From assembly GCF_027595985.1 (NCBI RefSeq), contig NC_073307.1, forward strand, positions 51,082,500 through 51,146,499: a DNA stretch of 64,000 nt. The letters run 5' to 3'. Below the pieces are notes generated by a model, which ran no database searches, was not told the DNA's origin, and saw nothing but the letters and a program-made list of their open reading frames with translations. The DNA comes from Sorex araneus (Eukaryota > Chordata > Mammalia > Eulipotyphla > Soricidae). Positions 13,300-23,950 of the stretch are shown in pieces (the first letter of the stretch is position 1; every line of letters begins with the position of its first letter). Position numbers and translations under genes: made by a program.

Positions 13300-13445
13300 A
13301 TTGTTAGTTTGTTTGGAGCCACAACCACTGGTAATACACTCAGGGATCACTTCTAGGGGAGAACCATATTGAGTGCCAGGGACCAAACCCAGGTCTGCCA
13401 TACGCGAGGCAAGTGCCCTATCAGCTGTACTATCACGCTGGTCAC
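13300..13445 (-). mobile_element. Short-form SINE, old
   Basis: Plus strand reads cactcagggatcacttctag, then the head complement gcaagtgccctatcagctgt. Moderately diverged minus-strand copy. Confidence 0.85.
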
Positions 13446-13449
13446 TGCA

Positions 13450-16400
13450 AGTAATAATTTGAATGAGCATCACTTCCACATAGTTCCTTCTGTACACAAG
13501 CAAAATGCTTCTCCAATGGAGCTAGCTAAACTCATCAGCTTTGATCCATGAGACTCCATTGTCTACCTCCTCTTCCATTAAGACAAGGTTAGACCTCACT
13601 GGCCAGGATGCTGTGTTGACTTGTGGATGCTGGTTCTAACACTGCATCCAAACTGAGTTCAGCTGCAGAGGACCACTCCTTAGACCAAGCAAGGCTAGTC
13701 TAAAAAGCAGAGGTCAACCACTCACTTCCACCCCCAGTTGAAAATGACCTTCAGGAAAACATGTGTCCAAAGTCGTTTTGTCCCTGAAGCCAACAGAAAA
13801 TTGGTCCTTGAGGTGACTTGTAAAGGGATTTTATAAGCCAGGAGCATAACTGACTGGGTTCTGACTAGGCGTGGAATTCAGAGTTGTAATAGAAAACATT
13901 TATTTGGTTACAGCTAAACATTCTAACACATGTTAGCATTTGCTGCCAATATGCTTCCTAATTAAGAACAACATAAAATCGTAGGAAATCCTGTATCCTG
14001 TCTTCATGTTCTTTTCATGTATCTCCAGTGCCCTGGTCTAATGTCTTATTTCTCAAGAGAAGTACAGCTACCACCAAAAAAAAAAAAAAAAAAAAAAGTT
14101 GATTCAAAAGTCCTGTTTTGCCAACCATGAACTGTGGTGTCATTAGCAAGATTAATGTACATTCCAGAACTCACCACCAAGCATTTTTTCCTCTTTAAAC
14201 AAATGCTGCTATTAAAAACTAATTTAAAAAGAAAAAAATAGCTAACAAGCACCCCACCTTCCCAATGGGTGCTCTCATTTGGTGGCATTTCATTCATTCA
14301 GCACCATTTCTTGGTAAGGTGTCTGTAACTAATGTGAAACTTCACATAATTTTTTTATAAAGTTGTTTGTGATTTATTACATTCAATATTCCAACCCACC
14401 ATTGCACCTTCCCACCACCATCAACATCATTTAAAAAATCGTTCTTGCCACAATTTCTTAGACAGTTGGCTCTGTCTATATATTTTATCATGTTGAGCAG
14501 ATTTTAAGAGAAAAAACAGACTGAGGTGTGACTTTTCTCCTAAGCTTACTTCAAATCCATGCTCGTCCCACTGAAAATTATTCAGAGATATATCTGTGGC
14601 CCCTAGGCCATCACTCATTCCTTACATCCCCAGTAGTAGGCGAGAACTTCACAGGTGAAATGCAAACACCCTTTTCAGGAAGGCTAGGAGTGGCTGTTAG
14701 AAACCATTGATTTCCTTGATCCAGCACAGCCAACCTCAGCATAACAGCCTTTGACCCAACATAACCAAACTCATTGCTTCCTTCCTTTCCCTCCCATTGG
14801 GCAGAAATGAAAAAACAAAATAAAATAAAACAGGAAGGAATAAAGTAAGCACTTCAGCACATTCCACATTCAGTCCTATTTTCCGCCCCCACCCCCACCC
14901 CCGGAGGTACTGAAATGAGTTCTAAAACAACAGGCAAGAAATAAAATCTGGACCTGACAAGTCATCTTAAGATACGGTCCCTGAGACTTTTTAATGATAC
15001 TGAGAAATATTAACTTTTTTCCAACAAAGCAAACATGCTTTCTCTGCCCCTTTCTCGAGCACGCCTTTGCATTCCTCTCCATCTTTCCCTCCTTTCAAAT
15101 CTATTTATTGCTTGTTGTTCTTGGCTTGCTCTCACTTTCCATTTTTCATGATTAGGTCTTTATGATGGTGCATTTCCTTTTCTTCTCCCTGCCGTGGCTG
15201 CCCGCCCAGTCATTCTCTCTGGACCCTGGAACTTCCCTCTGCTAATGAAACCAGAGCGGTCTCCCTCCCTGTCTTTTGCCATCCAGCTGTTTCCCTTTTA
15301 AGCTATAAACTCATCTTTATTCAGTAAAGTTCCTGGGCAAACCTGACCCCTTTTACAGAAGAGTTGATAATCACAGAGGGATGAAAGCAGGTTTCAGAGC
15401 AAAGCCAGATAGGAAAACCAAGGAGTAGGTGGAAAAGGAGTCAAATTAAGAAATAGAAATTATATGCATGGGCAAATATCCCCAATGAAACAGAATCCCT
15501 AAATTAAATAACTACCAAATAAATTATGTAGTCTATACTATACAACAAAACCTCCCTCCTGGCAGTTGTCATTCTTTATCAGCTCTATAGCAGGTGTTGT
15601 ATATGTTCCTCTAAAATTCTCCGACATCACCTTCCCTGTATTTCCTACCTCCCACCTTGCCAACCTCGCAATTTCTGGTTTTTGTGGAAACTCTCTTAGA
15701 CCACAAACCTGGGTTGGTGAGAAAGTGTCAACTTAAGTGCATGCTGCCAGAGTGGAGTCAGTTTACTGGATACCGCTTTGACAGGGCAAGAAACTCCATC
15801 CCACTCAGTCTTTAGTGTGCTCCTGACATCATGGAAATTACCAGCAAGACCAGCAGGCACTGATAATGGTTTCAGACAGGGTGCTCCGAAACAGAACTAC
15901 CAGTTTATTTCATAAATTTTTCATAAACATTTCCAAAAATATTAGGAGCCCCCCGCTATCTCCTTATGATGAAAGGGTAACTAATTCTTTTTCTGTATTA
16001 TAATTGATAAGACCTCTGTGACCAGGAACACAGCCTCCACCCAAACATCAGTTGATAGAGTGCATGAAAAGTCTAATTGATTAGATAAAGGGATTTCTTT
16101 CATGGCTCAAACAGCTCTGCATTTAAAAAAAAAAAAGTTATTTGTTGAAACTGAGAAACCTCCCTCCTCTATAAATAGGTTTTCTGATATGAAATGTCCA
16201 ATAGAATCATTTTCACCAGAAATTAACAAGAAACAAAAGACAAGACTGAGAAAATTTGAAATAAAAGCAAGAAAAAGTATCTATCAAGTGAGATCATCAG
16301 CTCATAAACCAATTGTCAAGGCAGCTAGAAATTAGCATCTTCATTAGAAAGAAAGGGGGAGACAGTAACCTTTCAGAGGGTTCCCAGTCAATCACTGAAC

Positions 16401-16475
16401 TCTGAGTCCAGACTAATCCCACTTGGACCTCACAATCAAGAGAAAACTTAAAGTCATTACTTTAGTTTTGTTCTT
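13450..16475. other. Long unique stretch
   Basis: No gene found. It includes a pure A run at about 14076-14098 and a C-rich tract at 14885-14902 (three C5 runs). Parts of 15150-15400 are GC-richer and could be conserved, but there is no sign of an exon. Confidence 0.5.
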
Positions 16476-16479
16476 TTTT

Positions 16480-16625
16480 AAAAAAAAAATTAAATCACAG
16501 TGAGATACACAGCTACAAAGTTGTCCATGATTGGGTCTCAGTCACACAATGTTTCAACACTCATCCCTTCACCGGTGTACATGTCCCACCACCAATGTCC
16601 CAAATTTCCCTCTTTCAAATTAATT
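16480..16625 (-). mobile_element. L1 3' terminus, type A, short
   Basis: The plus strand starts with A and T runs, then aaatcacagtgagatacaca, then cacaatgtttcaacactcat and ccaccaccaatgtcccaaat, the complement of the type A L1 3' end. Only about 140 bp were copied. Confidence 0.85.
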
Positions 16626-18220
16626 ACTTTGAACACTTTATTGATTGTTTTGTTTGAATTCAATCTACACATATGTAGTTGCAATTGTTTAAGATTCATA
16701 AACTTAAGACCTTAGACTACTTTCAAGTTTGTATGGGCCTAACCAACCTCAGAATATGAAATCATTTTTGTTTGAGAGAGGGAAAAGAAGATGATGAGGA
16801 GAGGGAAGGATGCTAACTACAGAACCCCTAAAAGAAAGGTGTCCCCTAAAGATGCTTGCAGGTTAGAACTAACATTTCAAATCAAGCCTTATCTTCTGAT
16901 TCAGTGCTACGGGAGACCCGACCCACACAGAGGCATTTATTTATTCAACAAATATTTCTAATCTATTATGTGCAGGGCACTGTGCTTGGTTTTTAATTTC
17001 GATAACTTCAAAGAAGGTGGCAATGGGGCCAAGTAAGAACATAACATTCTCAAGGTAAAAACACACTTCTCTGAATAAAAATAATCTCATTGATGGTAAT
17101 TGTTATAAATATCTATAGCATTGCAGGCAACATGTGATGACTGGTAAGGTGCTCAAATTTACACTTTTTTTTTTACAATTAAAATAGCTTTGGGACTTCT
17201 TTTTTTTTCTTATCTTTCAGATTTTTTCTACTTAAGTGCCAGAAAATGTTTCATCATCCATATTACAATTGGCATGCTCCTCAGCCAACTCCCTCTGCAG
17301 TTTGACTTCAGAGCTACCCTGGGAAAACCAAGTAATTTTTAATATTGGGTGAAGCAAAACATAATTAGGAAGGCAAATTTCTAGGGGAAGAGTCCAATGG
17401 TATGTTCCCAAGCCAATTGATGTGATTTTTGCCAAATCGACTATTTGAGCTTTCCACTCCGTCTCTCTCCATCACAGGTAATCATGAGTTGCCTATAATT
17501 AAATCATCGCAGGTAACTGGCAGCTGGAATACTCCCCTTGAGAGCTGCTTTCCAAGTCTCCATAATAAGTCTTGATGTATATATATTTATATATACATAT
17601 ATATATATATCACTACATTTGATGCTCCAGAGTTGTTGTTGTTGTTGTTGTTGTTTTTACCTTCTACTCTTCATCCAATTCAAATTTGTTCAGGTAAAAA
17701 GTGCTTACTTTTTGGTCCAGGAGGAAAAAAACATTAGTCTGTAACTTTAACTCCAGAAAATTCCAAAAGCTGATTTTGGCTTCCAGTTCCTTTTCTTCTT
17801 CATCCCTGAGGATGGAACCCAGAAATGAAAGATTTTGCTCTAAAAGGGACACAGAAAGCTGGAATTCAATAGGGTACTCGTCCTGCCCAGCTAGGGCCAA
17901 AGAAATTTTGTAAGGCAAAAATCAATCTTTTATATGCTCTGGTGAAAACCCTGCTAGACCCGTTGACCTATAAATGCTTATTTCTAAGTTTGATTTCCCA
18001 AGTAATTACTGAACCCCTCCCTCCTAAAAATCATTTAAAAAGCATAAAGCTAGCAACCATAGAATCCAAAAGTATGATCCTTTTTTTTTGAATACTGCTT
18101 TTCTTTTGTAACAACATTAAGTAAACTTCTGAATGATCCCATCATGATTCTGCCCCATCTCAGCAAGGATGAAAAGAAAAATGGCCCAGCACTGAAATGC
18201 CTGGTCATTTAAACTCTCAG
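16626..18220. other. Unique stretch with candidate conserved block
   Basis: No gene. Around 16935-16985 tattcaacaaatatttcta and tatgtgcagggcactgtgct resemble an ancient repeat. At 17220-17530 the sequence has homeodomain-like tataattaaatcatcg and an E box cagctg within non-repetitive DNA. TA-rich (17575-17610) and (GTT)n (17634-17656) runs follow. Confidence 0.45.
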
Positions 18221-18224
18221 AATA

Positions 18225-18427
18225 AGAGTCCTCCTTCAGTAGCACAATGGTGCTTGCCTTGTGCACAGCTGACCCCAGTTGATCCCCGGGATCCACGTAT
18301 GGTTCCCCCAAGTACAGCCAAGAGTGATCCCTGAGTGTGGAGCCAAGGTTAAGCCCTGAGCACTGCTGGGATCTGGCAGCATTGCTGTCCCACTCCCGAA
18401 GCAAACAAACAAACAAACAAACAAACA
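18225..18427 (+). mobile_element. Short-form SINE, old, with (CAAA)n tail
   Basis: The head is reduced to agtagcacaatggtgcttgc. The body keeps gagtgatccctgagtgtgga. It ends in a (CAAA)n run at 18400-18427, probably grown from the SINE tail. Confidence 0.85.
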
Positions 18428-18633
18428 GAAGAATCCTCTATCTAAAGTCAGATTATTCCATGATTTGCTCTCCTGTGAACAAAATCTCCACCTGGAATTA
18501 TTAACCATCGTCAACCTGATTTGTCCAGAGTTTAGATTTAAATCAATACTTAAATAAATCTGCTTAAATAAATAAATGGAAATATACCAAATTGTGCAGG
18601 CCTGGGGTTACCATACAAATGACAAGAAATTAC

Positions 18634-18765
18634 CCTGAGTGATAGTACAGTGCGTCAGGCACTAGCCTTGCATGCAGCTGACCAAGGTTGAATTCCCAGT
18701 ACCACATATGGTCTTCCAAGCCCTGCCAGGAGTGATCCCTGAGTGCAGAGTCAGGCAAGGCATGA
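18634..18765 (+). mobile_element. Short-form SINE, old
   Basis: Starts gagtgatagtacagtgcgtc, continues tagccttgcatgcagctgac and gccaggagtgatccctgagt, and stops before the usual end. Confidence 0.85.
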
Positions 18766-19047
18766 GTGTAGCACTATACCAAGGGTCCAGAGATAAGAGA
18801 AAGGACAAGGACTTTTTTTATGGGCAGAGGGAGCACAAATGAGCTTGAGAAGATCTAAATGCAAATTCCAATGTAAATGGAGTGAGTCACTCTTATTCCC
18901 ATTTGTAAGGCTACTGGCTAACTTTCTACTTAAAAAGTGGATTATTTATACACAGATTACATGCATTCACACTGTGTGAATGTGTATGTGGGAGGGGTAG
19001 GGGGTGGTGAGCCATCAAGCCTTCCTCTGAGAATGAAAACTGCTCTT

Positions 19048-19320
19048 TTTTTTTTCCAGACTGAATCACTATTGAATCACTGTGAGCTACAGTTACAAAA
19101 CTTTCATGTTTGAGTTTCAGTCATACAATGATGAAACTTCATACAAGGATGAACATTCATCCCTCCGCCAGTGTACATTTTCCACCACCAATGTCCCCAG
19201 TATCCCTCCCCCAACCCGTCTTCTATGTATCTTCTAAGTATCTTCCCCCTGCTCCTATGGCAGACAATTTCCCTCTTTCTCTCTACTTATGGGTATTATG
19301 GTTTTCAGAACAGATAGTGG
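19048..19320 (-). mobile_element. L1 3' end, type C, with TSD
   Basis: The complement of aactttcatgtttgagtttc and cattttccaccaccaatgtc marks type C. A 14-bp TSD tgaaaactgctctt lies at 19034-19047 and 19321-19334. Two stop-start blocks near 19110-19150 look like a small internal duplication around the cattgtatgac site. Confidence 0.92.
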
Positions 19321-19721
19321 TGAAAACTGCTCTTGCATACAAATTTAAACCAGGAAACACTAATGCATCGAGGTGATCTCAACACCTCAAAGTAGAGTCG
19401 GGAAGAGAATCATATTCAGCTATATCTCAACCACGTAATGGCAATATGAAGAAAACCCTATTAGTTGAGAGACAGAAGTAAAGCACTGGGTGCGTAGTAG
19501 GTGTTCAGACAATCACAGATTTTCCTAAGACTGCTAATCCCTGCAGGGGCAGTGCTTGGGAGGCAGAAAAGATTTTCCTGCAGGGAGTCACATGATCCTA
19601 CCTGCAACCATGTCATAATAAATTTTGGGGGTACACAACAGATTGTAAAACAATAGGACATTTTATGTACATGATATTTGTCACATGTCAACAATTATTT
19701 TTCCCTAAACAGATACTTTTC

Positions 19722-19902
19722 GTCTTCTTTTTTTTTTTCTGCTTTTTGGTCACACCTGGCGATGCACAGGGTTACTCCTTGCTCTGCACTCAGGAATTAC
19801 TCCTGGCGATGCTCAGGGGACCATATGGGATTCTGGGAATCGAACCCGGGTTGTCTGAGTGCAAGGCAAATGCCCTACCCACTATGCTATAGCTCCAGCC
19901 CC
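19722..19902 (-). mobile_element. Short-form SINE, young, with TSD
   Basis: Near-consensus minus-strand copy (ggggaccatatgggattctg, gaatcgaacccgggttgtct). Perfect 16-bp TSD taaacagatacttttc at 19706-19721 and 19903-19918. Confidence 0.95.
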
Positions 19903-19952
19903 TAAACAGATACTTTTCTAAGGCTCAAATCTGCCCTCCTTCAGCACACTCG

Positions 19953-20022
19953 TGCACACACACACACACACATACACACACACACACACACATACACGCA
20001 TGCATGTACGCACGCACGCACT
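19953..20022. repeat. (CA)n microsatellite
   Basis: About 30 CA dinucleotides with TACA and CGCA variants at the right end. Confidence 0.95.
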
Positions 20023-21070
20023 TTACCATTTAATTGTCTGGTTGTTTTAACTTCCTGGAGAGGCTGTCATAGAGCTAAATATAGCTTTTGTCCTCCCCAA
20101 CTAGCAAGCCTTTAAAGGAGTTAAATTGTTTTGCTTTCTTACTCCCTAGCCAAATTTGATCTCCAGCTTTATCGAACAGAAAGACTCCGGGTCTTCTATA
20201 TTGGAACATTTAGCAATTGACATGTTGTCCATTGCTTGGAAGGTTTTGTGTCCTGGTACTTAATACTTGCTTGAGTTACAACCCCAGTGAGGAAATCGGA
20301 GTCCTGTACATGAGTTCTTCATTTATTTCTGAGCCAAGATCATTCTAGGATTACCGTTTAAAAACTTGGGAGAACAGAGTTCTACATAGTTACCTGGCTG
20401 AGGGTATTGAGAGAGGAAACATGTAAACTACTTTTTTTGGCGACAAGGTTAGGGTAGGTATTGTGGTTAAATCCCATTAGCAATAACATTATACTCATTA
20501 AGCGATCCCTGCAATGTGAACCAAAAAATATCCATCTGCTCCTCCTCCTCATTTCCTCTCTTCCTCCCAAAGGGAGGCTCCTTCAGCACAAGAGATTCCT
20601 TGCCCAGGAAATGCCTGTCCAGAGTAAATCACAGAGAACTCCCATGCCAAGCAGCTCGAAGGCCAGAATGCCAGCCATTCTTCCAAAAAGCAACCCAATT
20701 CATAGGTTGTCTCTTTCTTAATCCCTGGTCGACATTTAGGGTTCAGAAAAGATGCCTTTGTGTTCATGCAAACACACACCGATCTGAAAGCCTCCTTCAA
20801 GAATCGAAAGATTCTGTTAATCGGACGTCTTCATTGTTACTAAGAAGAGGAAACAGCAGTGCCTTTGTTTCCCCAGTGACCGCAGGCTTCTAAAAAATTG
20901 TCCATGGTGTCAGAGTTGACTTCTCAAATTGCAGCAAGTGGAATGTTCACGTAGCTAAGTCCCTGACATTCAATGGAGCAGGAGGAGCAGGACGACCTAA
21001 AAGCTAACTCATGGCATCCTAATGAAGTATCTTTTCTCTCTGACCTAAGTTCAGCCTAAAGACAGCTTTG
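20023..21070. other. Unique stretch
   Basis: No gene or young repeat. It includes blocks such as 20060-20300 that look neither repetitive nor coding. Confidence 0.45.
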
Positions 21071-21084
21071 AACAAAATGGTGAG

Positions 21085-21232
21085 GATCAGGGAGGTCTCC
21101 AAGGAACAGGGCTTAAGCTTTCCATGCTGGATGCCCAGGTTCAATTCTCTGGTACCTAAGCAGCACCAGGAGGGATCTACAAGCATTGAGCCAGGACTGG
21201 CGCTGAAGCGCCTCCAAGTGTGGACCCCCAAA
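21085..21232 (+). mobile_element. SINE remnant, old
   Basis: Keeps cccaggttcaattctctggt (B-box region) and caccaggagggatctacaag, then gtgtggacccccaaagaaag. The 5' end is decayed. Confidence 0.65.
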
Positions 21233-21382
21233 GAAAGAACGAAAGAATGATTAACAATGATGTGGTTTGAGACCAACGATTAATTGGGCTAGTGAATGGT
21301 AAACCCTACATACACAATCAGTGCAAAACAGCATGCTATAAATAAGAAGAAATCCATATAATCAATTATAATAGTCTATGTA

Positions 21383-21525
21383 GGGCTAAGATAGGCTGCT
21401 TGCCTTGCACATGGCTGACCCAGGGTTTGAGCCCCAGCACCCCAAATAGTCTCCAGAGCCTGCCAGGAGTGATCCCTGATTGCAGAAAGAAGAGTAATCC
21501 TGAGCACCACCAGATGTGCCCCAAA
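21383..21525 (+). mobile_element. Short-form SINE, old
   Basis: Starts inside the head (gctgcttgccttgcacatgg), then gcctgccaggagtgatccct, and ends caccagatgtgccccaaaac. Confidence 0.85.
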
Positions 21526-21791
21526 ACTAATAATAATAATAGTCTATGTATTTATCAGAGTTATGAGTCATTGAGAATCCAAGCATGAAAAGATTTATTC
21601 ACTGTCTCCCAGTATTTACCTGCTACTAGGAGGAAATAAAACAGGTACAGAAATATCTACGACATCATAAATGTCCAAAGAGAGCAATTATTTCTTTGAA
21701 GGCATATTTGAGACTTTAAATACCCAGCAAAAACTGAACTTGGAAATATGGTTGATTATTCTAACCAAAGAATATAAGCTAAGATATGGTT

Positions 21792-21935
21792 CACTGTATC
21801 ACTGTCATCCTGTTGATCATCAATCTGCTCGAGAGGGCCCAGTAAACGTCTCAATTCCTCCCAGACTGAGACTTTAGCAGTCTCTCTTTACTCATCCTTC
21901 CAACAGTGACGCATTAGAGGCTCTTCGGGGGGGGG
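21792..21935 (-). mobile_element. SINE-like element: long-form 3' tail on a different body
   Basis: On the minus strand 21853-21792 closely matches the last 60 nt of the long-form SINE (actgggccctctcgagcaga, then aggatgacagtgatacagtg). Upstream of it the sequence is not the usual tRNA-like head or long-form body but reads gaagagcctctaatgcgtca and gagactgctaaagtctcagt, which holds a 6-bp hairpin (21868-21884). Its 5' limit is a guess. Confidence 0.55.
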
Positions 21936-21956
21936 GCTATATCAAGAGTTTAGGGG

Positions 21957-21992
21957 AAACAACCTATACTATGGATTGAGTATAGGTTGTTT
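21957..21992. repeat. Perfect 13-bp inverted repeat
   Basis: Arms aaacaacctatac (21957-21969) and gtataggttgttt (21980-21992) are perfect complements around the 10-base loop tatggattga. No flanking transposon was recognised. Confidence 0.95.
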
Positions 21993-22139
21993 ACAAGCTG
22001 CAGGGGGGGAAAATGTGTATTTTGAAAAGAATAGCTTATACTTAATTTGAGAGATAACTCCATGATGATATCTTCCAAAATACTAAGAGAATATCATCAG
22101 AAACAATTGTCATGAAGAAAATCCCAATGGTTTGTGAAG

Positions 22140-22795
22140 ACTCACTCTGGCATTCAACAGGTATTCATTGAACATGTAGCAGGTGCCACCCTGAGTCAAT
22201 TTAATCTGATTGAGAAGCAAAAGTCAGGGCATAGAAACTATAAATAAAAGGAAGAAATGGAAGAAACAGGAATTAGAGGACTTGAGGATATACTGAAAGG
22301 GGAATAGGAGAAGAGGGGCAAAAGTATGACAGGCTCCAAGCCTGAGGCTCGAAAAGATTGACAGTACTGGGGTGTGGGAGGAAACAAAAGGAAATCAGGA
22401 AGGAGAGAGTTGATGGATAAGACCAAACTCGAAGAGGTGCAGATGGATACAAACGTGCTCTGTGCTCAAGACCCCATAGGGTTAGTAGCAAGAAAAGAGC
22501 TGGCAGAGGAGAAAAGTCAAGGGTTAGAGAGGCTTGTATTTTTAAAAAATCTTAAGAAGTCAGGGAAAACCAGCTTGAAAGAAGAAGTTGGTATTTTTGA
22601 AATGCTGTTGAAGACAGTGCGTGAGGACTTTGACTTTGACACTCTCTCTGAGGAAAATTGGAAAGTACAGAAATTAATCCGTCTAGACAAGTTCAAAATG
22701 TCACATCTCAATCCGAGAGATCCCCCTCCAGTTGATAGAAGGCGAGGAATTGCCTGGAATTTAAAAAGCGGTGGTGGTGAGGGTGTGCACTATTT
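22140..22795 (+). mobile_element. Possible ancient repeat region
   Basis: attcaacaggtattcattga, then purine-rich sequence with tcagggaaaaccagcttgaa and tgaggactttgactttgaca, resembles the layout of an old mammalian repeat, but strongly diverged. An open frame through it is discussed under rejected items. Confidence 0.35.
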
Positions 22796-22941
22796 CTTCC
22801 TTCCTTCCTTCCTTCCTTCCTTCCTTCCTTCCTTCCTTCCTTCCTTCCTTCCTTCCTTCCTTCCTTCCTACCTCTCTCCCTCCTCCCCTTCCTCCCTCTT
22901 CCTTTCTTCCTTCCTTCCTTCCTTCCTTTCTTCCTTCCTTC

Positions 22942-23028
<87 letters not shown>

Positions 23029-23031
23029 TTC
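22796..23031. repeat. (TTCC)n(TTTC)n microsatellite
   Basis: TTCC units to about 22868, a TCCC-rich interruption, more TTCC, then pure TTTC from about 22942 to 23028. Polypyrimidine on the plus strand. Confidence 0.98.
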
Positions 23032-23052
23032 CCTTCCTCTTCCCTCCCCTTT

Positions 23053-23237
23053 ATTTTATTTTATTTTTTTTGCTTTTTGGGTCACACCTGACTAAGCACA
23101 GGGGTTACTCCTGGCTCTGCACTCAGGAATTACTCCTGGCGGTGCTCAGGGGACCATATGGGATGCTGGGATTTAAACCCGGGTCGGCCGCGTGCAAGGC
23201 AAACACCCTACCCGCTGTGCTATCGCTCCAGCCCCTC
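23053..23237 (-). mobile_element. Short-form SINE, young, next to microsatellite
   Basis: Near-consensus minus-strand copy with gctttttgggtcacacctga and the full head complement. An 11-bp TSD ccctccccttt (23042-23052 and 23238-23248) lies between the array and the tail, so the SINE landed beside the array instead of creating it. Confidence 0.93.
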
Positions 23238-23248
23238 CCCTCCCCTTT

Positions 23249-23745
23249 CTTACCTTCCCTTACCTTCTCTTTACTTTCCTCCCAGGAGACACTACAACAT
23301 TCTAGTAGCCTTTGTGGACAAGAATCTCCAACAACTGACACCGGATTTCCCCATCTCTATCACTTACTCTCAGAGGCTTTCAGTAGATATCGACCCCCAA
23401 AGTTCCTAAGCCCCATGGTAGACAAGCCCTCACCTACTCCACCCACCTCACACAATCATACCAAACAATGCTAAGCTTTACATGTTTCTGAAGCTGACAT
23501 TTTGGGTAAACAAGTGTTTGACTGGAGGGCCAATGAAATAGCTCCCTAGTCGAGACTATGTGCCTTCCACACAAGAAACCTGATTCTAAACCTTAACACA
23601 GTACGCAACCCCCAGAACTGCCAGTATATCCCCAGTGATCCCCCAGAATCTCCTGTTCCTCCCAACACCTGGCCTGTGAACTTCCCTATCCAGATGGCTA
23701 ATTTTCACAGGGTATAATCCCCAACTAATATCTCCTTTGCATAGC
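23249..23745. other. Unique stretch
   Basis: No gene or clear repeat apart from a T/C-rich start. Confidence 0.4.
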
Positions 23746-23762
23746 TTAGAAGGGACCCCCTG

Positions 23763-23937
23763 AAATTGTCTGCCAAGGAGACAGAGGAAGAGTTGAGATG
23801 TGGGGAGGGGTCGATACTGGGGACATTGGTGGTGGAAAATGTGCACTGCTGGAGGGATGGATGTTCCATTATTGTGTAACTGAAACTCAAACATGAAAGT
23901 TTTGTAACTATATCTCATGGTGATTCAATAAAAAAAA
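23763..23937 (+). mobile_element. L1 3' end, type C, short, with TSD
   Basis: Contains ggggacattggtggtggaaa and aactcaaacatgaaagtttt and ends gattcaat plus an A tail. A 13-bp TSD aagggaccccctg lies at 23750-23762 and 23938-23950. Confidence 0.95.
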
Positions 23938-23950
23938 AAGGGACCCCCTG

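Noticed and set aside
14882-14905. G-quadruplex on the minus strand
   Set aside because: Only three G5 runs plus a GG pair. It falls short of four runs of three or more, unlike the tract at 58232.
22374-23474. 366-codon plus-strand open frame with a non-repetitive first 140 codons
   Set aside because: The first part resembles an old repeat, the middle is the TTCC/TTTC array, and the end runs through a SINE in antisense. I recognise no protein domain and no splice structure.
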